This document shows, one piece after another, positions 8,136 to 16,564 of a stretch of DNA of 21,880 nt. How positions within the stretch are numbered: position 1 is the first letter of the stretch; every line of letters starts with the position of its first letter. The notes below the pieces were generated by a model. It had not been told where the DNA came from. It saw only the letters and a program-made list of their open reading frames with translations, and ran no database searches. The DNA comes from JBHIBA01 sp046758845 (lineage in GTDB: Bacteria > UBA8248 > JACPRG01 > G963555815), in NCBI GenBank assembly GCA_046758845.1, contig JBHIBA010000041.1, forward strand, positions 1 through 21,880. The letters run 5' to 3'. Position numbers and translations under genes: made by a program.

Positions 8136-8200
8136 CTTTGATCTCCGTTGGTGCAATCCGTTTCGCCCGATTTACGAAGGGGAGCAATTTATCGTTGACG

Positions 8201-8243
8201 TGTCATTCTGAGCGTGGGTTATCGACCCGCGCGAAGAATCTCG
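8201..8243. repeat. Interspersed palindromic repeat relic (GTCATTCTGAGCG...CGAAGAATCTCG type)
   Basis: TGTCATTCTGAGCG (8201-8214) and GCGAAGAATCTCG (8231-8243) flank a stem GCGTGGGT/GACCCGCGC with loop TATC. The arms match, from memory, a short palindromic repeat commonly scattered through intergenic DNA of diverse environmental bacteria (TGTCATTCTGAGCGAAGCGAAGAATCT). It sits between two convergent genes, a usual place for such elements, and could also act as a transcription end for either side. Confidence 0.45.
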
Positions 8244-8309
8244 CAACTCGTTGTACCGAATGTCGGATGACCCCTTCACCCCTGCGCCAAATTTCTGAAC
8301 CACCGGGGA

Positions 8310-10637
8310 TCAACCAGCCGCCTGGTCTTTTGCGCTGTTCATGGCATGGAGCACACGTTCCGGCGTAAAAGGGATGGTTTTGACCTGTACGCCGATCGCG
8401 TCATAGATGGCGTTGGCAACGGCGGCGGCCGTCGGGGCGAGTCCGGGCTCCCCCACGCCCTTGGCACCGTATGGACCCTCGGGATGGGCCTCCTCCACCA
8501 CCATGGGAACAAGGGGGGGCATATCAAGGGCACAGGGTATTTTGTATTCCATAAGGTTCGGGTTCAACACCACTCCGCTTTCCACGCGCATCTCTTCAAA
8601 GAGAGCTGTCCCAAGCCCCTGCCCCAGCGCCCCCTCGACCTGCCCAATGCACCCATTGTAGTTGATGGCCTTTCCTACGTCGTGAGCTGCCGTGAGTTTG
8701 AGAATGCGCACCTCTCCTGTTTCTTCGTCCACCTCGACCTGGGCTCCCTGAGCGGCGAACATCCAGAAAACGGCGGGCTTTCTTCCCTGTCCCGTTTCAA
8801 GGTCCAGAAGCGTGCCGTCCACCGGTGTGAAGTGGCCGCGCCCGAGGATGGGGCCACCCACCACCCGGCCGTCCGGCCCGAAGACCCCCATCGCCACGTC
8901 TGCAAATGAGAGGGAACGGTCGGAAATTCCCCGGGGGAATATCCTCCCATCCTTCGTTTCCAAATCCTCCGGGGCGGCCTCCAGAACCACTGACGCGGCC
9001 TGGAAAAGCTGGTGCTTGGCGTCCTCGGCGGCCCGTCGAACAGCGTTTCCGTCGAAGAACGTCGTCTTGCTGGCAGATGTTTCCCAGCCGTAAGGCGTCA
9101 TCGAAGTGTCCGGGTGACCCACTGAAATGCAGCGGGGGTCGAGGCCTAAGGCCTCTCCTGCAATCTGCCGCAGGACAGTGTGCGCCCCTTGACCGTGTTC
9201 TACAGCGCTGGTGAGGAGGACAGCGCTGCCATCCTCGTTGATCTTGATGGCCGATTGAACGCGGGCTCCCGTGACGGTAAACTTCGACATGCACGCAAAG
9301 CCCCGTCCGCGCCGCTTGCCGGAAGAAAGCGCCACACCTCCCTGCTCGCCCATGGCAACGGCAGCTCGACGGACGCATTCTTTCAAGCCGACACCTTCCA
9401 GGCGCTGCCCCGTCGGCGTCAGGTCTCCCGTTTCCACCCCATTGCGAAGCCTGAGGTCGACGGGATCCATTCCGATCTCACGGGCGATGCGGTCCAACTG
9501 TCCCTCGTAGCCGAAACACGTCTCCGGCACCCCGAATCCCCGGTAGGCGCCCCCCACGGACTTATTTGTATAAACACAGTAAGAATCGATCCAGACGTGA
9601 GGGATTCTATATGGGCCGGCGGAGGCATAGCCCGCGTTGCGGGAGACAAGGATCTCATAGTCCCCGTAAGCTCCCGCGTCCCAAACCAAGCGGACCTTGC
9701 GGGCCAGAAAGTCCCCGTTGCGCTGGACACCGGTCTTATAAGTACCCTTAACGGGCTGGCGAACGAACGTCGAGACGAACTCCTCCTCGCGGGTCATCTC
9801 AAGCCGCACGGGGCGATTGTCGCTTCGCAGCGCCAAAGCTCCGGCCAGGATCTCCACAATACCGCTGATCTTGCCCCCGAAAGCGCCGCCGACGTACGTG
9901 CAGACGACGCGAACGTCGCTCTGATAGAGCCTCAGGCCTTTGGCGATCTGCTCCCGCGTCAGGAAAGGGCCCTGGGTGTTGCTCCAAACGGTGAGCTTTC
10001 CCTGAGGAGATAGTTGGGCGACGCAGGCATGGGGCTCAAGGGGGCAATGCTGGACCATGGGGATTTCATAGCTGTCTTCAAAAATGAGGTCTGATTGACG
10101 GAATCCCTCTTCCACGTCCCCCCGGCGAAGCCGGAAGTGGTTGCAGATGTTCGTTTCGGGAACCGGCGAGAAGAGTTTCCTGTTGCACTCGTACTTGTCA
10201 AGGTTGGGATGAAGGAGGGGAGCGCCAGGCGCCATAGCGTCCGCCGGGTCGAATAGGGCCGGGAGCTCTTCGTACTCCACCTGAATCAGCTCCAACGCCT
10301 CTTGGGCTGTGTCCTCATCGATAGCGGCGACCCCGGCCACGGCCTCCCCTACGTAGCGGACCCGATCCACGGCGTAGATGGATTGATCGGCCAACATCAT
10401 GCCCCATTGCGAATCGGGGTGGTCGCGCCCGGTCACGACCGCCTTGACACCCGGAAGGCGCTTCGCCCGGTCAGTATCCACGTGGAGAACTCTGGCATGA
10501 GGGAGGGAACTTCTGAGCATTTTGGCGTGGAGCATTCGGGGGAGGGTCACGTCCGTTCCGTAAACCGCCAAACCTCTTGCCTTGTCGTAGCCGTCTCCCC
10601 TCTCGAAAGTAGCCCCAACCCAGGTTAAATTCGTCAT
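8310..10637 (-). CDS. Molybdopterin-binding large subunit, xanthine dehydrogenase family (XdhA/HcrA-like)
   Basis: This 775-residue protein has the full length of a separate molybdenum-cofactor subunit. The N-terminal a/b-hammerhead domain covers about 15-125 (ARGLAVYGTDVTLP, RVRYVGEAVAGVAA). The cofactor-binding part shows GGAFGGK (250-256), GGAYRGFG (362-369), EHGQGAHTVLRQIA and a C-terminal GAKGVGEPG whose Glu730 is the expected catalytic base. The AYRGFG loop places it with xanthine/aldehyde/4-hydroxybenzoyl-CoA reductase-type enzymes rather than CO dehydrogenase, which has AYRCSFR. Such enzymes hydroxylate a carbon next to nitrogen, or an aldehyde, and pass electrons through [2Fe-2S] and FAD subunits; neither subunit is encoded here. 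An AAGGTG-type ribosome binding site precedes the ATG. It is the last gene of a minus-strand run, 91 bp after the next molybdenum subunit gene. Confidence 0.92.
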   Translation of the reverse strand: MTNLTWVGATFERGDGYDKARGLAVYGTDVTLPRMLHAKMLRSSLPHARVLHVDTDRAKRLPGVKAVVTGRDHPDSQWGMMLADQSIYAVDRVRYVGEAVAGVAAIDEDTAQEALELIQVEYEELPALFDPADAMAPGAPLLHPNLDKYECNRKLFSPVPETNICNHFRLRRGDVEEGFRQSDLIFEDSYEIPMVQHCPLEPHACVAQLSPQGKLTVWSNTQGPFLTREQIAKGLRLYQSDVRVVCTYVGGAFGGKISGIVEILAGALALRSDNRPVRLEMTREEEFVSTFVRQPVKGTYKTGVQRNGDFLARKVRLVWDAGAYGDYEILVSRNAGYASAGPYRIPHVWIDSYCVYTNKSVGGAYRGFGVPETCFGYEGQLDRIAREIGMDPVDLRLRNGVETGDLTPTGQRLEGVGLKECVRRAAVAMGEQGGVALSSGKRRGRGFACMSKFTVTGARVQSAIKINEDGSAVLLTSAVEHGQGAHTVLRQIAGEALGLDPRCISVGHPDTSMTPYGWETSASKTTFFDGNAVRRAAEDAKHQLFQAASVVLEAAPEDLETKDGRIFPRGISDRSLSFADVAMGVFGPDGRVVGGPILGRGHFTPVDGTLLDLETGQGRKPAVFWMFAAQGAQVEVDEETGEVRILKLTAAHDVGKAINYNGCIGQVEGALGQGLGTALFEEMRVESGVVLNPNLMEYKIPCALDMPPLVPMVVEEAHPEGPYGAKGVGEPGLAPTAAAVANAIYDAIGVQVKTIPFTPERVLHAMNSAKDQAAG

Positions 10638-10728
10638 CCACCTTCACCTTTCCGTAGGGAGGACTGCCATTGACTCGCTGGCACGGCTAAATGTTCAACT
10701 TACACCCGATCGTCATACCAGTTTTATG

Positions 10729-13101
10729 TTAGTCCAGCTGGCGGTAGTCCACGGGGCTGTTACGTGTCCCCATGATCTGCCACAGACGGTAGGGCGTGAG
10801 GGGTGTTTCGTTGATCAGAATCCCGAGAGGTTTAAGCGCGTCCTCGATTGCGGCGGCCACGGCCGCGGGAGCCGCTATCGTGCCGCTTTCTCCGGCTCCT
10901 TTGACCCCAAGAGCGTTGAAGGGGGACGGGGTCTCCAGATGAAGCACCTCGATATCCGGTACATCGGTGGACAGTGGGAGTAGGTAGTCGAGGAAGGAGG
11001 AAGCGAGGGGTGTGGCATTCTCATCGAACACAACCTCCTCGATGAGGGTTTCGCCGATTCCGTGAACCACGGCTCCCCGGACTTGGCCCGTCAAAATCGT
11101 CGGATTGAGTATCCGGCCGCAATCGTGGGCCACGACGTACCGCAACACCTTCACGAAACCCGTGTGCACATCCGCCTCCACGATGCACACGTGACATCCG
11201 GATGCCGTTGCCGGATGACTGAGTGTGCTGTACTCGCGGACCTCCAGGCCCGGGATTTCACCCTTCATCATGATGCCCGGCACCCCCGCCGCTTTCTTCG
11301 CCAGTTCTCCAAGGGTGACCGCCCGATCCGGCGCCCCTCGGACAAAGGCTGTTCCATCCGATAGCTCCAGGTCCTCAACGGAACATTCCAGATGCGAAGC
11401 GGCACGCTCGAAGATCTTCCTTTTGAGACTCTCTCCGGCCACCGCAACGGAGTTAGAGGCCATGACGGCGATCCGGCTGGCAAAGGTTCCCATCCCGTAA
11501 GGGATGTGGCGGGTGTCTCCCGTCACGACTTTGATGCGCTGAGGGGCCAGGTTCAGAGTGGAACCCAACACCTGGGCCAAAACGGTCTCGTGCCCCTGTC
11601 CGGTGGGGGTGGCGCCCGTGTAGAGAACCACTTTGCCGGAGGGGTCGACGCGGACCACCGCTCCCTCGTAGGGTCCGAAGCCGGTGCCCTCGATGTTGAA
11701 GCTCATCCCGACGCCCACGTACCGGCCTTTTTGCGGATCCCCTTGTTCGCCGGGCTGTCGTTTCCCTTCCCGGAAGTCCTCGTAGCCGGCGGCCTCCAGG
11801 GCCATTTCCAGCAGGCCGGGGTAATCCCCGCTGTCGTAGGTCATCATGGTCCCGTCGCGGGCGCGGATCCCCACCTCATAGGGGAACTCATCCGGCTGGA
11901 CGAGGTTCCGGCGACGAACCTCGGCCGGATCCAAGCCCAATCGGGTGGCAACTCGCTCGATGATCCGCTCCATGATGAAAGCCGATTGCGGGCGTCCGGC
12001 GCCCCGGATCGGCGTGATAGGAACCCTGTGGGTGTAGGCTACGTCCAGGATCGCGTCGAAATTCTGAATCCGGTACGGTCCGGGGATGTTGGTGATCGTA
12101 AGGTAAGGGACCACCACCCCCCAGGGAACATATGCGCCCGTATCGAACACACCCCGATCGCGAATTGCCAGGAGATGGCCTTCATCGTCGAATCCGACCT
12201 CGACCTCGTGGACTTGCTCCCGTTCCTGATAGGTCGTCTGAATGTGCTCAATACGGTCCTCGATCCACTTGACGGGCCTTCCTGCATGCATGGCCGCCCA
12301 CGGAATCACAAAGTCCTCCGCGTACGAAAACGCCTTGGCGCCAAACCCACCTCCCACGTCTGGCGCGATGACGTCCACTGAATGCTCGGCCCGGTCCAGG
12401 ACATAGGCGATGTTTCGACGCACCTGGTGGGGCACCTGCGTAGAGGAATAAACGGTCAGCTGGTCGAACGCGGAGTCATAGAAGGCCAAGAGACCCCGAG
12501 TTTCCATCGCTTCCCCGCCCGCTCGCTGCAAGGTCAGACGAAGGGTTTCCCTCCGCGCCGCCCGCGCCAGCGCCTTCTCCACATCTCCGAAGCGAACCTC
12601 CAACCGGGCCGCCCGGTTGTCCTGCAGGTCCTCATGGACCAGCGGGGCCCCCTTCCCGAGAGCGTCTACAGGATGGGCCACCGCCGGCCGGACCTCGTAA
12701 GAAATTTGAATCCCTTCTAGGGCGTCCTCGGCCGCCGCGCGGCTCTCCGCAAGAGCGATGGCGATGGGTTCACCCACGTACCGGGCGACCCCGCGAGCTA
12801 ACGGCAGGACGTTTCGGGGACGGAGTGCAGGGTTGGGGACGGCCTGGGGGAATTCCTTACACGCCGGTCCCAGGTCCTCGGCGGTAAAAGCAGCCACGGC
12901 CCCCAGGTCAAGCGCGCCGGAGGTGTCGACGGATTCAATTCGGGCGTGCGCATAAGGAGAGCGTAGAAAGGCGGCATGCAGCGCATTGGGGCAAGGCAGG
13001 TCATCGACGTATCGACCCCCGCCGGTGAGGAGCCGTCCGTCCTCCGTACGAGGGACGCTGGCGCCAAACCAGCGTGGATTCAACCGGAGCTCGGAACTCA
13101 T
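10729..13101 (-). CDS. Molybdopterin-binding large subunit, form II CoxL-like (aldehyde oxidase/CO dehydrogenase superfamily)
   Basis: This 790-residue protein is a complete molybdenum-cofactor subunit of the same superfamily as the gene at 8310 but a different branch. It begins WFGASVPRTEDGRLLTGGGRYVDD, typical of CoxL-like proteins, and shows GGGFGAK (250-256), PIRGAGRPQ (364-372), TGQGHETVLAQVLG and GVKGAGESG with catalytic-base Glu738. The RGAGRP loop is the form II signature. True CO-oxidising form I CoxL has AYRCSFR, so CO oxidation is not expected; an aldehyde or N-heterocycle is more likely. No coxM (FAD) or coxS ([2Fe-2S]) homologue is adjacent. The gap to the upstream binding-protein gene is 123 bp. 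No strong ribosome binding site is seen at the ATG, but homology begins within the first ten residues, which supports this start. Confidence 0.92.
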   Translation of the reverse strand: MSSELRLNPRWFGASVPRTEDGRLLTGGGRYVDDLPCPNALHAAFLRSPYAHARIESVDTSGALDLGAVAAFTAEDLGPACKEFPQAVPNPALRPRNVLPLARGVARYVGEPIAIALAESRAAAEDALEGIQISYEVRPAVAHPVDALGKGAPLVHEDLQDNRAARLEVRFGDVEKALARAARRETLRLTLQRAGGEAMETRGLLAFYDSAFDQLTVYSSTQVPHQVRRNIAYVLDRAEHSVDVIAPDVGGGFGAKAFSYAEDFVIPWAAMHAGRPVKWIEDRIEHIQTTYQEREQVHEVEVGFDDEGHLLAIRDRGVFDTGAYVPWGVVVPYLTITNIPGPYRIQNFDAILDVAYTHRVPITPIRGAGRPQSAFIMERIIERVATRLGLDPAEVRRRNLVQPDEFPYEVGIRARDGTMMTYDSGDYPGLLEMALEAAGYEDFREGKRQPGEQGDPQKGRYVGVGMSFNIEGTGFGPYEGAVVRVDPSGKVVLYTGATPTGQGHETVLAQVLGSTLNLAPQRIKVVTGDTRHIPYGMGTFASRIAVMASNSVAVAGESLKRKIFERAASHLECSVEDLELSDGTAFVRGAPDRAVTLGELAKKAAGVPGIMMKGEIPGLEVREYSTLSHPATASGCHVCIVEADVHTGFVKVLRYVVAHDCGRILNPTILTGQVRGAVVHGIGETLIEEVVFDENATPLASSFLDYLLPLSTDVPDIEVLHLETPSPFNALGVKGAGESGTIAAPAAVAAAIEDALKPLGILINETPLTPYRLWQIMGTRNSPVDYRQLD

Positions 13102-13224
13102 CCCGCCGCTTTCACTGCCGGATCTCGGAGATCGGTCAGCCCCCTCCCCAACTCCTGTCCAGATGAAAGGTCAGCGCGGGCGAGGAATCGGACTTGGCAT
13201 CAATTGGAGATTTTCACCCTGGGT

Positions 13225-14265
13225 TCAGAGGCCGGGTCGTTTCGCCCTCCGCCAGTCCATTGGGGTCGCCAAGACGAATTCGTTGGTGTAGACCTCTTCG
13301 GGCGAGACGCTCCCCTTGAGCTCGAAGTATTTCTTCACGAGTTTAAGAGAGGCCTTCATCCTTCCGGGGTCCACCAGCCCGAGACCGTTTTTCTTGTAAA
13401 GATCATCGAACGCCAGCCTTGCGGCGTGAAGCCATTCTGCCTTGGTGATGGCCGGGTTGGAAGTGGGGCTCAGCTTCATGAACGCCCGCACCCCCTCGTC
13501 AGGGTGGTTGATGGTGTAAGAAAGTCCCCGAAGGGACGCCCGGACAAAGCCGCGGACCGCTTTCGGGTTTTTCTTGACCATATCGTCGGACGCGATGAAA
13601 GTATTGCCGTACATGTCCCTGACGCCATAATCGGCGAATAGCAAGTACGAAATGGCTTCGCCCCTTTGCTTCGCGGCCTTCTCAAAGGCCGGGATATCCG
13701 TCAGGAACATGATGGAAACGTCGATACTCTTCGAGGCGAGACTCGGGACCAAAGCCCCGGGACCCATGTTGACCACCTTAACCTTTGCCAGGTCAATACC
13801 CGTGGCCTTGGCAAAGGGCGAGAACATCCGGTACGCCGAGGCGGCGGCCGGAGCGCCCAGCTTCTTTCCCTCGAGATCTTTAGGCTTGCCGATCCCGCCG
13901 CTTTTCAAATAGGCGACCCCGAAAGGGGGAGTCAGCATAGGAACAGCGACGATTTTGACTTTCGCCCCGGCCGCACGCCCTAGGATGTCACTGACGGCGG
14001 CAGATCTGCCGAACTCGCTCCTCCCTGTAGTGACCCGTTTCACCGTGTCACCGGGGCCATATCCTCGGACGATCTCGACTTCGATGCCCTCTTTCGCATA
14101 GTAACCCTTTTCTCGGGCCAGGACCTCCGGCGCCTGTGCCCCATAAAGGATCCAGTCCTCGGTCAGAGTCACTTTGAATTTCGTTTGGGCCTGGGAGGAC
14201 GAAATCCACGGGAGCAGAAAGAAAGCAATAAGAAGAGACAGCCAAATGAATCTTCTTTTGACCAT
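13225..14265 (-). CDS. ABC-type solute-binding protein, NMT1/THI5-like (SsuA/TauA family)
   Basis: This 346-residue protein has a Sec signal peptide (MVKRRF, hydrophobic core 7-20, likely cleavage after SSQAQ near 27). The mature part reads like NMT1/THI5-type binding proteins: DWILYGAQAPEVLAREKGYYAKEGIEVEIVRGYGPGDTVKRVTTGRSEFG, then GKPKDLEGKKLGAPAAASA, ALVPSLASKSIDVSI and NPKAVRGFVRASLRGL. Relatives bind pyrimidine precursors, sulfonates, nitrate or aromatic compounds. No matching permease or ATPase gene is in the window, so it is an orphan here. GGAGGG upstream of the ATG is a good ribosome binding site. It is the first gene of the minus-strand run and probably delivers the substrate oxidised by the downstream molybdenum enzymes (inferred from order). 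Confidence 0.9.
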   Translation of the reverse strand: MVKRRFIWLSLLIAFFLLPWISSSQAQTKFKVTLTEDWILYGAQAPEVLAREKGYYAKEGIEVEIVRGYGPGDTVKRVTTGRSEFGRSAAVSDILGRAAGAKVKIVAVPMLTPPFGVAYLKSGGIGKPKDLEGKKLGAPAAASAYRMFSPFAKATGIDLAKVKVVNMGPGALVPSLASKSIDVSIMFLTDIPAFEKAAKQRGEAISYLLFADYGVRDMYGNTFIASDDMVKKNPKAVRGFVRASLRGLSYTINHPDEGVRAFMKLSPTSNPAITKAEWLHAARLAFDDLYKKNGLGLVDPGRMKASLKLVKKYFELKGSVSPEEVYTNEFVLATPMDWRRAKRPGL

Positions 14266-14342
14266 GCCCTTACCCTCCAGTACCCTCCATCACAAGGAGG
14301 AAAAAGGAACGAGGTTGGAACAAGTTTGTCCCGGTTGGTCCA

Positions 14343-14371
14343 CTTTTAAACGACCATCCTTTGCTTGTCAA
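14343..14371 (-). promoter_or_regulatory. Sigma-70-type promoter for the minus-strand binding protein/molybdenum hydroxylase run
   Basis: On the minus strand a perfect -35 TTGACA (14366-14371) is followed after 17 bp by TAAAAG (14343-14348), four of six consensus bases. Transcription would start near 14336, about 70 nt before the ATG at 14265. Its position and the consensus -35 make it the best candidate promoter for 8310-14265. Confidence 0.6.
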
Positions 14372-15000
14372 GGGCTTGTACAGGTTCACGATATACGAGA
14401 CATGGGTGACCAGCCCCCAATATTCACGTGCGGCATGTCCGACACATCATCTTTCAGTCAGCCGAAGTGGCGATAGCCAGAGAAGGATTCGGCGTCATCT
14501 TGGCCCGGATAAGCCGCCTGCGCCCAGTGCTCGCCTGATCGCTCGCAGCGTAGTCCGGCGTAAGGAAAAGGCGATATTTTTTTCTTCGCAAGTTGACCCG
14601 CTAGAATAAGGTCGCTGAAAGGGAGAACAGCGTCTTTTGCCATGGCGGATGGAGACCGGGTATCAGTTTGCGAGGTTCGAAATGGTGTTGACAAGCCGGG
14701 TCGAAGGGGTTGTACTCAATCACACGACCATGGGGACGGGCCATCCCCCCGGCAATTTTTGAAACGGGAAATTCGGGTTAAAATGCGCTCAATGGTTTTC
14801 CCGAGTCATTCTGAAACCTGCCAGCCAGGTTAGGGATAACGGTCAAGAGATGCCCAAACGCCGGCAAAACAAGTCGTGAAGGGAGGGAAACGTAGATCTC
14901 TCGGGCATAACGGCCTCGACGATGGCGGGGGGCAAGAGTTCCCGCTGAAAAAGGGGCACTGAATCTCCTTTAAGGAAAAGGACCATCAAAAAGCCTATAG
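14372..15000. other. Gene-poor stretch
   Basis: I see no convincing gene. Short frames on both strands, including a 78-codon minus-strand frame at 14458-14694, resemble no family I know and lack ribosome binding sites. The base composition is more mixed than in the neighbouring genes. Together with the mobile element that follows, this may be decayed insertion or island-junction DNA. Confidence 0.35.
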
Positions 15001-15231
15001 AGCGATGTGGTAGTGGATCAGTTTGCTGAATGACCCCTGCCTTCCTCCGTTGTAGCCGCGATTTGAGCGAGGGTCACCGACCCACGCGGAAATCGCGGCC
15101 GGGGGCGCCCCGATCTCCGCTCGGACCCAGGTCCTCGCTCAGATCGGGGCTACACCAAATGATGACAGAGCCGTCGGCAAAGCTGCGTACGGGGCTTAAT
15201 CCGTTCCAAACTGACCCACTACCAGCGATGT
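15001..15231. mobile_element. MITE-like non-autonomous element with terminal inverted repeats and 8-bp direct repeats
   Basis: Terminal inverted repeats GGTAGTGGATCAGTTTG (15009-15025) and, as complement, GGTAGTGGGTCAGTTTG (15207-15223) match at 16 of 17 positions and bound a 215-bp element. It is flanked by the identical octamer AGCGATGT at 15001-15008 and 15224-15231, as a target-site duplication would be. The identity continues for three bases because the ends start with GGT, so the duplication length is ambiguous (8-11 bp). There is no transposase gene inside. The TIR core GTGGGTCAGTTT recalls, from memory, the repeated end motifs of some IS21-family elements, but I cannot confirm the family. 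Confidence 0.65.
15051..15154. repeat. Paired inverted REP/BIME-like hairpins inside the MITE
   Basis: Two arms in opposite orientation, at 15051-15072 and 15133-15154, agree at 20 of 22 positions (they begin TGTAGCCSCGAT and end GAGCGAGG). Each arm also nucleates its own hairpin: GCCGCGATTT (15055-15064) pairs perfectly with 15090-15099, and GCCCCGATCT (15107-15116) pairs perfectly with 15141-15150. The result is two adjacent hairpins of about 45 nt that can alternatively fold as one long cruciform. This is the layout of a bacterial BIME. Confidence 0.65.
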
Positions 15232-15238
15232 GGTTGTG

Positions 15239-15267
15239 TGGACGTTATCTGAAAAATCTTGGATAAT
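15239..15267 (+). promoter_or_regulatory. Candidate promoter for the Liv/Urt-type transporter operon
   Basis: TGGACG (15239-15244) and GATAAT (15262-15267) are 17 bp apart; the -10 matches five of six consensus bases and the -35 four of six. It starts 8 bp after the right flank of the MITE-like element, so the insertion lies immediately upstream and may affect its regulation. A TTGACA at 15268-15273 lacks a -10 partner. Confidence 0.45.
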
Positions 15268-15337
15268 TTGACATTCGGAGCGGAAGCCCATTCACGGAGA
15301 AAGAGCTTGAACGGTCCTCTATCTGGAGGGGAATGAA

Positions 15338-16543
15338 ATGACAACGTGCGCCATCTCAAAACGGGTTGCCACCTTCCTTGGAATCGCCGCGCTGGTCATC
15401 GCGCTGGCTCCGCCTGTATCCCAGGGTGCTGAAAAACCCATCAGGATCGGCGTCCTCTTTCCCTTGACGGGTCCACTCGCCCCGGCCGGCCAGAACGCGA
15501 GGAAGGGGATCGAGCTCGCCCAGGAAAACATCAATAAAAAGGGAGGAATCCTGGGCCGAAAGGTCGTCCTGATCTTCGAGGACGACAAGGCCGAGCCTCC
15601 CGTCGCGGCCGAACGGGCCCGAAAGCTCATCGGCCAGGACAAAGTGGACTTCGTTATGGGGACGGGGTCGAGCGCCACGACGAACGCCGTTATTCCCGTC
15701 ACCGAGCGGGCCAAGAAGCTCTTCATCTATACGTTCGAAGGCGAAAAGAAGGCCTGCCAGAGGTACGTCTTCACCAGCGGGGGAACGCCCTACCAGGCCC
15801 TCTCGGCCTTCGTTCCTTATTACGTCAAGAATTTCGGAAAGAAGTGGTATTTCGTTGGAACCGATTACGTGTTCCCACACTCCGTCAACGCCCAGGTGAA
15901 GAGCCAGCTCAAAGAGCTCGGGGCCACGGTCGTAGGCGAAGAGTACTCGCCCTTTGGCACGACAGAGTGGTCCACGGTGATCACCCGGGTCGAGCGGACC
16001 AAACCCGACGTGCTGTTCCTGGCGGCGCCTGGAACCGAAGGGATCACCTTCTTCAAGCAGGCCAAGAACTTCGGCCTGGACAAGAAGATGGCCATCACCG
16101 GGTATCCGACCTTCCTGGCGAGCTTCTACCCGGCTTTCCAGAAGGACGTCGAAGGGATCGTCTCGCCCGAGCTTTACACCGAGACGTTCGACCACCCCGC
16201 CAACAAGGAGTACAGCAGGCTCTACCACGCGAAGTACAAGACCCCTTTCCCCATCGATAGCCTGGCGACCAGCGCGTATATCGGCCTCCACCTTCTGAAG
16301 GCGGGCGTCGAGAAGGCGAAATCCATCGACCGCAAAAAGGTGAAAGCCGCCCTGGAGGGGATCACCATCGACACCCCTGTCGGGGAGATGCACGTTCGTG
16401 CGAGCGACCACCAACCCAAGATGCGGGGGTTCATCACGAAGGTGATCAACGGAAAATTCGAGATCGTCGCAAAGACGCCCCAACTGCTGGATCCCGATAC
16501 GTGCAAGGGCCGGTGGGGGAAGGACAAGAGCGCGCTGAAGTAA
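15338..16543 (+). CDS. Periplasmic solute-binding protein of a branched-chain amino acid/urea-amide type ABC transporter (Peripla_BP_6)
   Basis: This 401-residue protein has a Sec signal peptide (K8-R9, hydrophobic core about 11-25, likely cleavage near SQGA) and a mature start EKPIRIGVLFPLTGPLAPAGQNARKGIELA...INKKGGILGRKV, the standard LivJ/AmiC/UrtA opening. The segment WYFVGTDYVFPHSVNAQVKSQ followed by GEEYSPFGTTEWSTVITRV resembles UrtA/AmiC (urea or amide binders) more than LivJ; this is judged by eye. GGAGGG at 15325-15330 is 7 nt before the ATG. It is the first gene of a five-gene operon and is separated from the permease gene by a 10-bp stem-loop, which should favour excess binding protein. 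Ligand: an amide, ureide or amino acid is most likely, but not determinable here. Confidence 0.92.
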   Translation: MTTCAISKRVATFLGIAALVIALAPPVSQGAEKPIRIGVLFPLTGPLAPAGQNARKGIELAQENINKKGGILGRKVVLIFEDDKAEPPVAAERARKLIGQDKVDFVMGTGSSATTNAVIPVTERAKKLFIYTFEGEKKACQRYVFTSGGTPYQALSAFVPYYVKNFGKKWYFVGTDYVFPHSVNAQVKSQLKELGATVVGEEYSPFGTTEWSTVITRVERTKPDVLFLAAPGTEGITFFKQAKNFGLDKKMAITGYPTFLASFYPAFQKDVEGIVSPELYTETFDHPANKEYSRLYHAKYKTPFPIDSLATSAYIGLHLLKAGVEKAKSIDRKKVKAALEGITIDTPVGEMHVRASDHQPKMRGFITKVINGKFEIVAKTPQLLDPDTCKGRWGKDKSALK

Positions 16544-16564
16544 ACCCGCCGCCGGAAGTGGGCC

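Noticed and set aside
10729..13101. CO dehydrogenase (CoxL form I)
   Set aside because: The active-site loop reads RGAGRP, not AYRCSFR, and coxM and coxS are absent, so true CO oxidation is not supported.
14458..14694. 78-codon minus-strand frame as a small gene
   Set aside because: It has no ribosome binding site at its start and no recognisable motif, and it lies in a gene-poor stretch beside a mobile element.
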